Part shown: piece after piece, positions 1 to 12,085 of the stretch
Layout: every line of letters begins with the position of its first letter
Position numbering within the stretch: position 1 is the first letter of the stretch
Source: Ligustrum vulgare
Lineage: Eukaryota > Streptophyta > Magnoliopsida > Lamiales > Oleaceae
Direction: 5' to 3'
Assembly (NCBI GenBank): GCA_963555705.1
Contig: OY743176.1
Span: forward strand, 61,020,040-61,084,039
Length of the DNA: 64,000 nucleotides
Made by a program: the position numbers and the translations under genes
The notes under the pieces: generated by a model
Told to the model about the DNA's origin: nothing
Database searches by the model: none
What the model saw: the letters and a program-made list of their open reading frames with translations, nothing else

Positions 1-194
1 ATCACAGGCAAAATCCTCAACGGTCTCGGTGATGAATACAAAGAATTAGTCCGAGCTATTCAAGCCAGAGTTACCTCCATCACCTTTGAAGAACTTCACG
101 AAAAACTCCTCAATTTTGAAGCCTCCCTTCAAAACATCCAACCTGAGCCACACCACTTTCCAGCTACTACAAATCCCACATATAAAACAAACAC
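1..194 (+). pseudogene. Ty1/copia gag fragment
   Basis: Frame 1 from the first base reads as the middle of a copia-type Gag (UBN2-like) domain, with the words ILNGLGDEYKEL and FEELHEKLLNFEASL. Such Gag proteins form the retrotransposon particle. The fragment enters from outside the window and stops near 194, where minus-strand gypsy sequence begins. No matching protease or integrase follows, so it need not belong to the copia pol at 2.2-4.1 kb. It is a dead fragment. Confidence 0.7.
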
Positions 195-1023
195 TAAAGT
201 ATGGATCCTTGTATTCATGATACAACACTTCCACCTCCTCTTTTTGAACCACGAGGCTCTTCTCTTCACATCCAACATTCTTTTCACATTCTTGCTCATT
301 CTCTCCTAAAATTTTAGTTTCAACTTCCTCTTCCACATTTTTAACTTCAACCACCTCTTCTACATTTTTATTTTCAACCATCTCTTCCAAAATTTTATTC
401 TCTACCCCCTCAACTTTCAATTCATGCATCTCCTTGTCAATAATTTTAACTTCTTGTTCATGCTCATCCTCATCACCACTCAAATTTTTATTTTCTACAT
501 TCATTTTTCAATTCACCCTCCTTTTCAACATTCCTATCCTGAGGCTCTTCTAGAAATTTTAATTGATAATTCAATCTAGATAACGGATCAATCTTTCCTT
601 TACCTTCTTTTGATCTTCAAGTAGTTGTTCTAGTTTTAAACTAGCCAGGGTGATTGATTCTCCATCCTTCACGAATTTGTACATGTTTCTATTCTTATCA
701 TAAAATGCTTTCCTCTCATGCCTCCATGGCCTATCCAAAAACATATGACAAGACTCTAGAGGCACCACATCACATAATACTTCATCACTATACCTCCCAA
801 TGGTGAAATTCACTATGACTTGGTTGGTCACTTTGAACTCCCCATACTCCTTCAACCATGTCATCCTATAAGGTCTAGGATGTTGTAGTAAATGCAACCC
901 CAATTTTTCAACCATGTTGATATTAGTCAAATTAGAGATGTACTCTCTATTAATAGCCAAACTACACAGCTTATCACCCACATGACATCTAGTCATTAAA
1001 GTAGGGTTTAGCTCATAATCCAT
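195..1023 (-). pseudogene. R1 retropepsin-like domain and acidic linker, inactive
   Basis: The frame 1023-571 contains the C-terminal half of a plant gypsy aspartic protease (VEKLGL, then EVLCDVVPLES and DRPWRHER). In R10 the catalytic motif is IDGGS, but here that position reads INREY, so the catalytic aspartate is lost. A second frame, 504 to about 195, is a Glu/Lys/Val-rich linker built from repeats of VENK and VEEEVE, as between protease and reverse transcriptase in such polyproteins. The two frames are separated by stops. This is a decayed pol remnant, not a host gene. Confidence 0.6.
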
Positions 1024-1494
1024 CCCTTTATGTGGATTTCAAGAAATTTCAAAATAAGAAGATCTAGACATCAAATAGTAAGAATGAATTTTAATTTGAC
1101 TCGGAAGGAAACGAATATTAAGATTTTTTTAAGAAATTCAAGAAGGTGGTTCTATAATTTTTAGAATTACCCCTTTTTTTTGGAAATTTTCAGAATATAT
1201 ATGAATTTTAGGAATTTTTTTGCTCGAAAATTTGACTAAGAATACAACAAAACAAACGAGACTTAATCTGGATGAAAAATGAGATCAATAACAAATTTTG
1301 AAAATTTTTTTTGAATACTTTTCTAGATTAAAACTTACAAATACGAAAAACATGAAAGAAAGACTCTGCAAACAAACAAAAAAAAGAAGGATATGAATGA
1401 TTTTGTGTGACAGACTCTATGATAAACACATAAAAACCAAACTAGGATAGAACGATATAACCTTGATTTTTGGAGCCTAAGCTCTGATACTAAC

Positions 1495-2107
1495 TGATGC
1501 AAACCACGTAGCAATTGTAGCTACGCAACAAAAAATCTTTTTTGACAAGAACCCAAGAAAGCTAATAAATCAAAGTTTAGAGATTGATTCAAAATTATTG
1601 AACCAAGCAACTAACACAATCAATGAGATATGTTGACCTCTTGCTCACAACAATAATAAATCTCACCCAAGTTTGAACGCCACAAAAATTGAATCTTAAT
1701 AAGTTCAATTTGTTAAAGAGGATTCTCACCTTTAGAGAGTAAAAAACATCCAATATGTTTATTAAAATCAGAGTCTCCGTTATATTACAATTAAGATGTC
1801 TTTATATAGGCCACCGAATAAAAATCCTTGTCTACTTAGAAAACTAAATAAAATCTAATCTAATTAGGGAATACATAAAATCTCTAAGAATAGAGTCCTA
1901 ATTTAATTGGAAACAATAATAAAGAAGAAAGTAAACATAATCTTAAAATTAGGGATATATTGTAAATTCTCGTCAGCACAATTGATTTACCAATTTGAAG
2001 CCTCAAATGATGGAATTTGACCATAAAATCATTGGGCTCAAGGGCTTTACCCGATGAGTTTTGCTCAGTAGCCTGTTTCTACTCGAAAAACATATATTAT
2101 GCATCCA
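1495..2107 (-). repeat. R1 LTR
   Basis: It begins TGATGC directly beside the primer-binding site, like the LTR of R10. On the minus strand a TATA box (CTATATAAAGACA) lies at about 1797-1808. The upper edge near 2107 is chosen because copia-like sequence resumes by 2222 and is uncertain by about 20-100 bases. Confidence 0.5.
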
Positions 2108-2221
2108 ATTCTAACATAGCTGACTGGATTGCACTTTTGTTTGTCTTGAATATTTAACTTTCCGTCAAGTCCACTATGATTCATATCCTTAACCTACTAG
2201 CAAAGCTTACAGAATTTTCAA

Positions 2222-4100
2222 CAAAAAAAACTTTAGTAGTGGAAGAATCCGTGCATGTTACTTTTGATGAGGTTAATTCTCTTGATCAAGAGAAAGGTAT
2301 TGATGTAGGTTTGAAAATTCCTTTTAAGAAAATGAATATTTAAGATCAAAGGAAAGAAAATCCCAAAGAAATGAAGAAAAAGACTTGGAAGAACCAACGC
2401 CCCAACAAGAAGAAGAATCTTCCAAAAATCCAAGTGATCAAACACTTCCCATTGAATGGAGGTTTGTTCCATCTCACCCAAAGGAGCTTATAATTGGCGA
2501 TCCTTCAAAAGGAGTAAGTACTAGAAACTATACTAAAGGATTTTTAAATAATTGTGCTTTTATTTCCCAAATTGAACCAAAGAATTTCAAGGAAGTCAAA
2601 TTTGATGAGTTTTGAATTATTGTAATGCAAGAAGAACTAAATCAATTTGAAAGAAATCATGTTTGGGATTTAGTTGATAAACCAAATGATCAAACCTTTA
2701 TTGGTAGAAAATGGGTTTTCGAAACAAAAAGATTGAAAATGATATAATTGTGCGTAACAATGCTAGATTAGTGGCCTAAGGTTACAATCAAGAAGAAGGC
2801 ATTGATTTTGAAGAAACCTTTGCACCGGTTGCTAGACTAGAATCTATTCGTATGCTTCTTGCTTATGCTCGTAATAAAAATTTTACTCTTTATCAAATGG
2901 ATGTTAAAAGTGATTTTCTAAATGGTTTTATTCAAGAAAAAGTCTATGTTGAACAACCTCCCAGTTTCAAAAATCATAAATTCTTGGATAAAGTTTTTAA
3001 ACTAAGAAATGCTCTATATGGTTTAAAACAAGCTCCTAGAGCTTGGTATGAAAGATTGAGCAAATTTCTTATTTCAAATGGCTTTAAAATGGGAAATGCA
3101 GATACCACACTTTTTATCAAAACCAAAAAGGAAGACATGATTATTGTACAAATTTATGTTGATGAAAATATTTTTTGTGCAACTAATGTTTCCCTTTGTG
3201 AAGAGTTTTCAAAATGTATAAAGCAAGGAATTTGAAATGAGCATGATGGGAGAACTGAAATTCTTTCTCGACTTCAAATCAAACAAACTAGTGAAGGAAT
3301 CTTCATTAGTCAAACCAAGTATATTATAGACATGCTCAAAAAGTTCGAGATGGAAAACTTGAAGCCAATGAATACTCCAATGAGCACTTCAATCAAATTG
3401 GACAAAGATAAGCATGGTACTTTTATTGACATAACAAAATATCGAGGTATGATCGGAACTCTTCTTTACATAATCCCAAGTAGACCCGATATTATGTTTA
3501 GTGTGTGCTTATGTGCTAGATTTCAATCCAATCCTAAAGAATCTCATCTAAGTGCCTTACAATGAATTTTTAGATATTTATGTGATACTAAAACTTTGGG
3601 ACTTTTGGTATTTTGAAACACGCTCACATTGATCTTATAAGTTACTCCTATGCCGATTGGGAGGGGTGCACCATTGATAGAAAAAGCACAAGTGGAACTT
3701 GTCACTTTCTAGGATTTGTACTAGTCTCATGGTTTAGCAAGAAACAAAATTCCGTTGCACTATCCACCATCGAGGCCGAATATATCTCGAACGCTAGTTG
3801 TTGTACTCAAGTATTATGGATGCATCAAACTCTTAATGATTATCACTTCTCTTTTGAAAATGCTCCCATTATGTGTCATAATAATAGTGCCATTAATTTA
3901 TCAAAAAATCCCATCTTGCACTCTCGCACAAAGCATATTGAAATTCGACATCATTTTCTTCGAGATCATGTACAAAAGGGTAAAATTTACTTGGAATTTG
4001 TTAGCACCGATAATCAATTAGCCGATATTCTCAAAGCCACTCGCTCATGATCGATTTTCATACATTCGAAGAGGTTTGGGTATTATTGATGAATCTGATA
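2222..4100 (+). pseudogene. R2: Sirevirus-like Ty1/copia reverse transcriptase-RNase H, broken
   Basis: Several plus frames together read as copia pol. 2385-2615 is the integrase-RT linker. After stops and a frameshift, 2852-3235 carries the RT core ([11 protein letters not shown], then [14 protein letters not shown], with YVDE in place of the catalytic YVDD). 3332-3565 continues RT, and 3613-4050 is RNase H (DRKSTSGTCHFLG, ALSTIEAEYIS, HSRTKHIEIRHHFLRDHV). The RNase H tail wording is typical of the Sirevirus (SIRE) lineage. There are in-frame stops at about 2613, 2776 and 3233 and at least two shifts; gag, protease and most of integrase are absent. It is inactive. Confidence 0.85.
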
Positions 4101-4135
4101 TTTGTGGCTAAATTTATCTCATTTCCTTTTTTTAA

Positions 4136-4355
4136 CCGAAATATTTGCAAAATTTCACTTTTGAGTATTTCGGTATACCAGAATATTTCGATCGACCGAA
4201 AGGTGACTTTCGATCGAACAAATTGTTCAACCAAAACCTGTTTCGGTCGAACAGGTGTACTACTAAACGTTGAGTTTCGGTCAACCATTAGTCAACCAAA
4301 ACTGCCTGCAGCCTCCTAGTTTTCAACTCTGCAGAGTTTCGGTTAGGTCGACCAA
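4136..4355. repeat. R2 cluster of degenerate palindromes (TTTCGGTCGACCGAAA)
   Basis: About eight variants of one self-complementary word lie just after the copia pol. Clear copies are near 4186-4201, 4208-4222, 4241-4253, 4275-4288 and 4347-4356. Two neighbours are 22 bp apart centre to centre, but the rest are irregular. The cluster precedes a C/T/A-rich leader-like stretch (4356-4761) and the env-like reading frame. A control function is inference; see findings. Confidence 0.6.
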
Positions 4356-4761
4356 AAGTGGCACGGAAACAGGGGTTTTAAAACCTCATTTTTATCCCCA
4401 TTTCTCCAATTCCAAAACTTAACTATGAAAATTTCTCTCCTCAGTCATTCAAAATTCATCCAATCTCACCAAATTTCTTCAAAACTTTCACAAATTCTTG
4501 TTAACCATCATCATCTACATTAAAACCTAGATTTTTCCCTTCAAAACTCACCAAGAAACATCAAAACCCTTATCTTTGGGGCAAAAACACGAAAATTCCA
4601 TATTTCTCTTTTAAATCCATTTTCACTCCATTCAAATCACCACTCTATACTTAAAACCTTGAATATTACTCATTTTCCATCATCTCCTACCATTTTTCCC
4701 ATCAATTTTTCAAAAATTCTAAAATTTTCTCACTTGCTCTTCCCAAAATCCGAAATTCAAG

Positions 4762-5760
4762 ATGCCTCACAAGAAGAAGTCAAAGAAAGGCGAAGCAAGT
4801 TCATCAAACGTTGAGGAAAATGCACCCTTACCCGACCACTTCTCCGATCACTCAAATCTCATTGGTAAGTCAATAGATTTCTTCAGTTTCTATCTCCAAG
4901 CCATTCGTTTAATACCGATAATTATTTTGAAGGTATTGGTTAGAAAAATGTAGTATCAGTTTCGGAAAATGCCTACTCTAGATTACTTAGGGAATTCTTT
5001 AGCAATGCCACATTCTATAAGAGTGAAGTGGTAAGCCAAGTGAAAGGTAAACGGATTGATATCACCCATGCACTTCTTAGAAACCTCCTAGGTTTAGAGG
5101 CTTGTGTAAATCAGGCTTATATCACACATTATCCCATTAGGTTCGAGGGATATAACGAACTTGAATCATGTTGTCGTGTCACCACATGAGCACTCACTAC
5201 CACCATGACCTTGAACCTCAATTATTTAACTATTCCATGCAAGGTCCTTCATCGTACGATTGCTCATACAATTGTACCCCGTAGTGGTCATTTTGACGAA
5301 GTTAAACATCTTGACCTATTCCTCCTCGACTCTCTTCTTGTGAGTTGAAAACTAGATTCCATACATCTTCATCCAACATCTTCGTCATGTCCATTCATCC
5401 TCTCGAGTTTTAGGGCTACCCTATGGCATGATCTTCACTAAGATTTTCAGTCATTTCAACGTACCCGTAGACAATGAGCACATTCTCAAACCTAAGCACA
5501 CCGATGTTATTAACATCAATACTCTAAAACTCATGAAAATTGTTCGAGGTGTCAAGAAATGGGTGCCAATACTCAGGGGTTGGACAACGCTTCCGAGCCT
5601 ACTACATGGTCATTCACCGAAGAAGAGGCCGAAGAAGAAATGAATATAGAAGAAGGTGAAGGTGAAGGTGCGAGAGTTGGTAATGATGATGGTGGTAATG
5701 ATGGCAATGGCTCCCCTAGACCGAGACAACAGTTTTGAACTCCACAAGTTACACCACCCC
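4762..5760 (+). pseudogene. R2 downstream env-like reading frame (putative plant transposon domain), broken
   Basis: The frame opens with a lysine-rich MPHKKKSKKGEASSS. After a likely intron or indel (donor-like GGTAAGTC at 4864), the words RLLREFFSNATFYKSEV, KRIDITHALLRNLLGL, HRTIAHTIVPRSGHFDEV and LDLFLLDSLL follow in shifting frames. This pattern matches the plant domain I know as 'putative plant transposon protein' (PF20167-like), seen downstream of pol in plant retroelements including Sireviruses. Stops near 5189 and 5348 and several shifts make it non-functional. Assignment to R2 rests on position. Confidence 0.55.
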
Positions 5761-5884
5761 TTGGTCGATACATCTCGGAAGATCAATTCAGCATTTTGAA
5801 TGGGTGTATTGATTCTCTTCGCAAAAACGTACATCTGGGGAGGCCAAAGAGCCCCCCAATGTGAATTATTCACATCCTGACGAA

Positions 5885-6306
5885 AGTTCAATGATGGATC
5901 CCATCATCTTCACGCTGAATGCCTATCCCAAATGTTGGTAGATGATGGAGCATCCGTGAACGTGATTTACGGGGCGACGTATGATAAGATGAGTATTGAT
6001 ATCCCGCTGATTCCGATTCCAGACCCCATCTACAGTTTCATCAGGGACTATTTGGTACCTAGAGGTTCCATAATCCCAACGAATGAAGTAGGGCAATCCC
6101 CCACTATTTCCAGGATACCTATGGGATTCTTGGTTGTTGATAAGAGTTCTCCATACCGTGGCTCAATAGGGAGGCCTGGGTTTAGTGATTTTGGTGCTAT
6201 GACTCACACCAAGTATATTTGCATGATGTTCCCAACAGAAAATTGGATAGCAACAGTAAGAGGGAGTCAAACTGAATCCTTAGCTTGCTACACAAATGCA
6301 ATCTGA
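5885..6306 (+). pseudogene. R3: Tat-lineage Ty3/gypsy protease
   Basis: The frame from 5932 gives a retropepsin-like segment with DDGASVNVIYG at the active site, followed by FLVVDKSSPYRGSIGRPG, the arrangement found in Tat/Ogre-type plant gypsy polyproteins. The sequence begins without a usable N-terminus at about 5885, where the R2 env-like sequence ends. The Asp-Gly pair of the active site is present, but the polyprotein is stopped at 6304 and further downstream, so no functional pol is made. Confidence 0.75.
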
Positions 6307-7914
6307 AAACTTCAAGATCGAAAAGTCAACATGATTAGTGATGTTACAATGACTGATCCACCTTTAGACCCTGAAAGATTAGGTGCTATGCCTGGTGAAG
6401 AAATGGATGTTATAATGCATGAATGAGAAGATCCAACTGATTTAGATCCAAGGATAATGGGAGTTGAGTGGCACATGGTTCCAGCTGAAAAGTTGAAGTA
6501 CTTCCCATTTGATCCCTGGGACCTCACTAAAGAGTTGCAAATTGGGAAGGACTTAACACATGGTTCAAGGGAAAGCTAAAAAGTTTCATTCGCCAAAATT
6601 CGGATGTGTAGGCATGGAAACATGACGATATGGTGGGTATAGACCCTATAGTGGCCTACCATAAGCTACAAATTGTCCCTAACCACCCCGATTATAGACA
6701 GAAAAGATGACATATGAGCCCAAAGAAGTATGAGGCCTTGAAAGAAGATGTGTCAAAACTGTTGAAAAACGGCTTCATCAGAGAATCGTCCAATCTGGTG
6801 CTGGTCCTCAAGAAAAGTGGAAAGTTGAGGTTGTGTTAGTAATGTCAACCAGGCTTGTCCAAATGATAGTTCCCCTCTTCCTCGAATTTATTAGATGGTA
6901 AATTCCACAACAGGGCATGAGATGCTAAGTTTCATGGATGCTTAGTTTGGATACAATCAGATTCCTATGTACCAACCCGATTAAGAGGGTACGCCCTTCA
7001 CAACTAATAAGGGACTCTATTGTTATAGGGTCATGCCTTTTGGGCTGAAAAAATGCTGGGGATACCTATCAAAGGCTAGTGAACTAGATGTTTGCAAAAA
7101 ATTGGAAATCACTATGGAGGTCTATATGGATGTCACGCTGGTGAAAATATTGGTTGTAACAAGTCATATTGAACATCTGATGGAGACCTTCAATATACTG
7201 AGAAAGTATAAGACGAAGTTCAACCCCCTCAAATGTGCCTTTGAGGTAGGATATGGAGGGTTCCTAGGGTTCATGGTGAATAGCCGAGGGATTGAAGCCA
7301 AACCGAATAAAATTAGGGATTTGTTGGAGATGCGCTCCACATAAAATACAAAGAAAGTACAAAGCTTAATAGAAAGATTGGAAACTCTATGTAGGTTTGT
7401 CTCTATATCCATTGATAAATGTTTGTCTTTCTTTAAAACCCTTAAAGGGAAGAAAAGGTTTGAATGGATGCTAGAATGTGAAGAAGCATTCATGAGACTA
7501 AAGGAATTTTGAGGGTAAGAGCCCATGTTATCCAAACCAAAGACCGGAGAACTAGTGCTCCTCTACCTGGTTGTATCTGAGGAAGTTGTTAGCTTTGTGT
7601 TGGTTAAAGAGGAAAATGTGAACCAACTCCAAGTTTATTATGTGACCAAAGTCTTATTGTATGCTGAAACACGCTATCTAGATATTGAGAAATTGGCTTT
7701 GAAAGCAAAAATATTGATAGCAAACAGCAATTCCCAACTCATTATAAGCTAAGTCAATGGACAATTTGCTGCCAAGGAGCCCAACATGGTAGTGTACCTG
7801 AAGAAGGTAAAGAACTTATTGACTCATTTTGAAAATTTTGATCTTGTTCACATACCAAGGATTGAAAATACAAATAATGATGCCTTGTCAAAGCTAGAAA
7901 GTAACAAAGATTAA
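6307..7914 (+). pseudogene. R3 reverse transcriptase and RNase H, decayed
   Basis: The RT region can be followed through many stops. Words include PKKYEALKEDVSKLLKNGFI (about 6721), LPRIY near 6880, HEMLSFMDA and YCYRVMPFGLK (7020-7050). The catalytic box reads YMDV (about 7126-7137) where YVDD is expected, so the second aspartate is lost. RNase H remains at 7525-7752 (VYYVTKVLLYAETRYLDIEKLAL). The gene is dead by several independent lesions. Confidence 0.75.
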
Positions 7915-8100
7915 GAACTTCTCAATATTTTACCCATTGAGCACCTTCCAATCCCTTCTATTGAGTATTGGGAAGAAATTCTCTATTTGGAAGAAGGAGC
8001 TTCATGGATGGACCCCATAATCACTTACTTGAAGCATCCTTCCGGAGGACTTCAATTCAGCCGAAAATTACAAAGGTGTGTAGCTCATTTTATCCTAAAA

Positions 8101-8158
8101 GATGGAATACTCTATAAAAGGAGCTACAAAGATGGAATACTCTATAAAAGGAGCTACA
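8101..8158. repeat. 30-bp tandem repeat in R3 integrase
   Basis: The unit starting GATGGAATACTCTATAAAAG occurs twice head to tail with a 30-bp period, adding ten residues in frame. Confidence 0.9.
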
Positions 8159-8445
8159 TCACGCCCTTGCTGCGGTGTGTAAGGCTTGAAGATGGCAACT
8201 ATGTGTTAATATAAATTGATGAAGGTGTTTTTGGGAATCATGATGGAGCCTTATCTTTAGGCCATAAGGTCTCGAAACAGGGCTACATCTAGCCTAGCAG
8301 AAAGAAGGGTGCGCTTGATTTGTGTGCAAATGTGATAAATGTCAGCATTATGCCACCGTACCACACCATCCTCATCATGAGCTAAGGGTAGTAACAAGTC
8401 CCTGGACTTTTTCCAAGTGAGGGATAGATATCATTGGGCCTATTC

Positions 8446-8843
8446 AAAGGGGAAGAGGAAATCATTACTATGTAATTTCGGCCATAGACTACTTCACCGA
8501 GAAGTTCGAAGCTGAACCCGTAATGAAAATTATGGAAGCCAATACTTCCAAGTTCATTTAGAAAAATATAATTCGTAGGCTTGACATTCCCCACTCATTG
8601 GTGATAGATAATGCAAAGCAGTTTCGAAACAAAAAAAGTTGAAGAAAGGGGAAGAGGAAATCATTGCTACGTAATTTCGATAGTAGACTACTTCACCGAG
8701 AAGGTCAAAGTTGAACCATTAATGAAAATTATGGAATCCAATACTTCCAAGTTCATTTAGAAAAACATAATTCCCAGGCTTGACATTCCCCACTCATTGA
8801 TGATAGATAATGCAAAATAGTTCAGAAACAAAAAGGTTGAAGA
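8446..8843. repeat. 199-bp tandem duplication in R3 integrase core
   Basis: Copies at 8446-8644 and 8645-8843 both start AAAGGGGAAGAGGAA and both include the stretch CTTGACATTCCCCACTCATT. They differ by scattered substitutions, so the duplication is not recent. A period of 199 also shifts the frame. Confidence 0.9.
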
Positions 8844-8870
8844 AATGTGTCATAATCCGGGAAGCCTAAA

Positions 8871-9422
8871 TTATTAATTCTGGTTTGTTATTGTCAAAAT
8901 GACATGGCTCCAAAAGCCCAAGTATTAGCTCCATCTTTATAGTGTTGAAATGACACTCATTTACAAATTAACGACAAGATGAAATATTTGCTTTAACGAA
9001 AATACCTCAATTCATCGATCCAAACTCCCACTAGGGATGGCCTAAAAGGTGAAAGCATACGCTTCCCTTCAAGCAAATCTAACCAACAGATATATATGTA
9101 TGGACTCATATTTGAGGGGCTATCTTATAGCAAGAAAGGTTTGGACTTATTCAAAATTGTATCATTTCATTACTTGTTCAAACAAGAGTTGAATATCTTA
9201 CAAAAAGATAAACAAGTTAAAATACTTGTTCAAAGAAAGAGAAACACATAGCCTATTGTGTAAATTAACAAAAATGACTAAGTCAAAAACACTTAGCTCA
9301 ATGTGCAAACATATACAAGAAAATGAATAAAAACTCGATTCCATTGCGAAAAGAGTCATTACAAAATGAGCCCTGAAAATTAGGGAAGACTTATTACAAA
9401 TTAAAGGAAAAGTTCAGGGGCA
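8871..9422. other. R3 region between pol and the antisense frame
   Basis: No gene, tRNA or clear repeat is visible. By position it is the spacer between the plus-strand pol and the minus-strand antisense frame of R3. Confidence 0.4.
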
Positions 9423-10418
9423 TCAAGAGACAGGAGCATAAGTGTCTTCACTTTCTTCATTGTCTTCAGCATTCGCGAGCTCTGGATAGAAGCCTTCAAT
9501 AGCGGAAATATCCAAGTATGGATATGGGGACCTCACATCCTTTAGAGCCATTTGAGCTCTAGTGTTTCCATATAATTTCTGCATGACTTTATAATCCTTA
9601 GTGTTCTCAAAATTGTTCCTGAAATCCTGGATCCCTTGAGCCACCTTGACTTCAATACTTTGCTCCAAAGATGTATACTTTTGTTGTGCCTTCGTCAAGG
9701 TCTCCTTCCTCTCCAGGCTTCCCTCCAACTCCACCACCATGTCAATAAGACTCCCCTTTTGAGCACTGGCCTCACTCAGGGCCTCGATAGTGACAACTTG
9801 AGCTTGAATGGCTTGGTCATACTTCTTGCAGAAGTTGGCCACATCCCCTTTAGCAGCCGTGAAGTCATACTTCAGCTTATCATTGTCTTCTTTTAGGAGC
9901 TTTGCAACACTCCATTCCTCAGCCAAGGACTTTCGGGCCATCTTCAAAGACTCCGAAAGCCCCTTGATTTGCTTTACCATGTTATCTGCATTCTGGATAA
10001 CAATCTTGACATTCTTCTATTACAGCTCAAACTCCTTAACAGATGACTCCACCTCATCAATTAAAGCTAGAGCTCCGACGCTCATGGCATAAGAAATAGT
10101 AAGTTTCTGGCAGGAGAGTCGTTGGAAGATTAGACCAGCCATCCTTCAGACCAGAAGCAATCCATGGACACAACAGCCTTTGTGGATGGCTTCGGGAGAT
10201 TTTCCAGAAGGATTTGGTCTAGGTCTACACCCCTTGGCACTAGACTGGCCTTGATTATGCCATGTTTATTGGCCACAGAAGGCTCAACCTCTTTGTCCAT
10301 TCCAGGAAGAGCAACATATTGTTGCTTCGCTATTTTTGATGGTATTGGAGGCAGAGCACAAGAATCAACCTTAGAAGAATCATCCTTGCCCCATCTCAGT
10401 CTCTTTAATGGGGTAGGC
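9423..10418 (-). pseudogene. R3 antisense reading frame, C-terminal part (coiled coil), split by R4
   Basis: Frame 9980-9423 (185 residues) is Lys/Glu/Gln-rich with heptad-like spacing (a coiled coil) and ends in an acidic tail ANAEDNEESEDTY. Upstream on the minus strand, 10418 down to about 10145 is an open stretch rich in Pro, Lys and Ser. A stop and a frameshift lie at about 10000-10145. The frame continues, after R4 is skipped, into 24618-24765, where a start codon is found. Tat/Retand-type gypsy elements are known to carry an extra antisense ORF between integrase and the 3' LTR, and the position fits. Its function is unknown. Confidence 0.6.
10414..10418. repeat. R4 target-site duplication, left copy (TAGGC)
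   Basis: TAGGC lies directly before the 5' LTR of R4 and again at 24618-24622 directly after its 3' LTR. Confidence 0.95.
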
Positions 10419-12079
10419 TGATTATTGTCTAATTTTACATATTTTAGATAGATAAATGAATAAAAAATTGCGATTTTGGAATATGAATTATATTAGTTAG
10501 AGCAAAAATCATAAAAGATTTAATTTTAATTCTTAAACTCTAAATTGATTTTTATTTGCTAATAATTTCATTTATTTAATTGCAGGTACATTTTGGACAA
10601 TTTTAACTCAAAAACCTCTAGCTTGATTAACATGAAAAAGCCCAAAATGAATAAATCCACACTCAAAAGCCGCTCAAACCCATATGCATTCAACAGCACA
10701 TTGGACAGCCCACTGGACTCTCTCACACCAACCTAACACACGATAACATCCACTGTCTCTATATCTATTCTCATCCTCCACTCACCAAAAAAAAACTCCC
10801 TCTCCACCTTCAAGACTCAACAGCCGCAAGAATTCTGTTGGAGGTCCCAACAGCAACCTTTCTCTCCATCAGCCACCAAACCAGCAAGCGCCAGCCTCTT
10901 CCATCAGTTTCCAGCCGCAACCTTTCTCTCAACTCTCCTCAGCCTCTGTCTTCCCTCCTCACTCACGCAGTGTCTGTCTGCTCTCTTCTCAATAGCCTGC
11001 AATATTCACCAGTCCACTTCACGAAACCCAGCGACCAGCTCTCCTCTGTCTTCCTTCATCTCCCTCACCAATCTCACCACCTCAAGCAGCCTTCACCCAG
11101 ATAACTTCAACCCTCACCAGCCACTTCTCTCCTTCGACCTCAACCACACTAACACAGTCAGCAACCTCTCTAAACCACACAAGGCTGCCCCCACCGTTCC
11201 CAGCATCATCACAGCAGTTCCCCCTGACCAGCACTCTATTCAACCGACAACAGCCCCTTCATTCCTTCCATCTTCATCTCCCCAAACTCTCGGCAGCAAC
11301 CTCACTGGACAAGCAGCAGCTTCGGTTTCGACCCAGCAGCTTTCACTTCGACCAAGAAGCAGTCGTTATATGCAGCTTCGGTTTTGGATTATTGATTTTA
11401 GTTTAATTCCTGTTTTATTTATTCTTCTAGTCCTTTTAATCATTAGTTTAAATAATTTTAGATTATTGATGTTAATTGATTTTTGGATATATTTTTAGTT
11501 ATTGAATTTTCATTTTCAAATTTGAATTTTGTTTTCTAGAATGGTTATTGTTTGTTTGAATCTTATTTTGATTAATTCAATTATGTTCGGCTAAGTTATA
11601 TTTGAGGGGAGTTATTCTCAGCTTCAATGGCTATATTTTAATTCTTTATAAATGAATTCTTGTTATGGATAAGGGTTACAAACTGTTTTAAGTTTTCAAT
11701 TTATTTTACATGGATGAATGTCGTTGATGTGTTATGTATTAAATATGCACACAACATGCTCGACTAAATGCCATAAAAACAAATTGAATAATTTTCTTAC
11801 TAATATGTTTAAATCTTATCGATCTCAAGAAATTCACACTAATCTTATTTGAAAAGCCCAATTGATAGCGAAAGAATAACTCCACTCAAATTTTCCTTTC
11901 ATTGCAATTTAATTATATTCTCTTTTTATTCATTTAAACACAATTGAAATCATAGTTTAAGTTTCGAATTTAGCAAATATTACGATACCAATAAAATCCC
12001 TAGGAAGAATGAACATGGATTATTGCTAGGCTATAATTTGACCCCTTTATACTTTGAGGGTAGATTTAATATCGAGTCA
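10419..12079 (+). repeat. R4 5' LTR
   Basis: It matches 22956-24617 along its full length. The C/T-rich middle (about 10750-11380) gives a long but meaningless reading frame (10838-11104), repeated in the other LTR; I treat it as leader sequence. The element transcript should start in this LTR, but I cannot fix the TATA box with confidence. Confidence 0.95.
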
Positions 12080-12085
12080 AGTTTT

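Larger units (their letters stand above)
195..2107 (-). mobile_element. R1: truncated Ty3/gypsy element (LTR, primer site, gag-pol linker)
   Basis: Read on the minus strand this holds an LTR (about 2107 to 1495), a degraded initiator-tRNA-Met primer site next to it (GTATCAGAGC, about 1480-1491), an untranslated leader with no Gag core, a protease-like reading frame and an acidic linker. It breaks off at about 195 against copia gag, so reverse transcriptase, integrase and the other LTR are missing. Its protease resembles that of R10 at 33.5-37 kb, so the two are relatives. The outer LTR edge is estimated, and no target duplication was identified. Confidence 0.65.
7915..8870 (+). pseudogene. 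R3 integrase, decayed and internally duplicated
   Basis: The N-terminal zinc-binding part is recognisable near 8215-8280 (DEGVFGNHDGALSLGHKV). The catalytic core follows near 8425-8640 (WGIDIIGP, then DYFTEKFEAEP, then LDIPHSLVIDNAKQF). A 30-bp in-frame tandem repeat lies at 8101-8158 and a 199-bp tandem duplication at 8446-8843. Each 199-bp copy carries the same internal stop (TTCATTTAG), so that stop arose before the duplication. Confidence 0.7.

Noticed and set aside
1495..2107. A palindrome quartet in the R1 LTR (GTAGCTAC at about 1520, ACTCGA/CTCAGT words at 2047-2088)
   Set aside because: Words are too few and too unlike to define a consensus or a 22/50/22 spacing.
10838..11104. An 88-residue frame, repeated at 23375-23626
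   Set aside because: It lies in both R4 LTRs and is C/T-rich leader sequence; its end differs between the LTRs and no domain is present.
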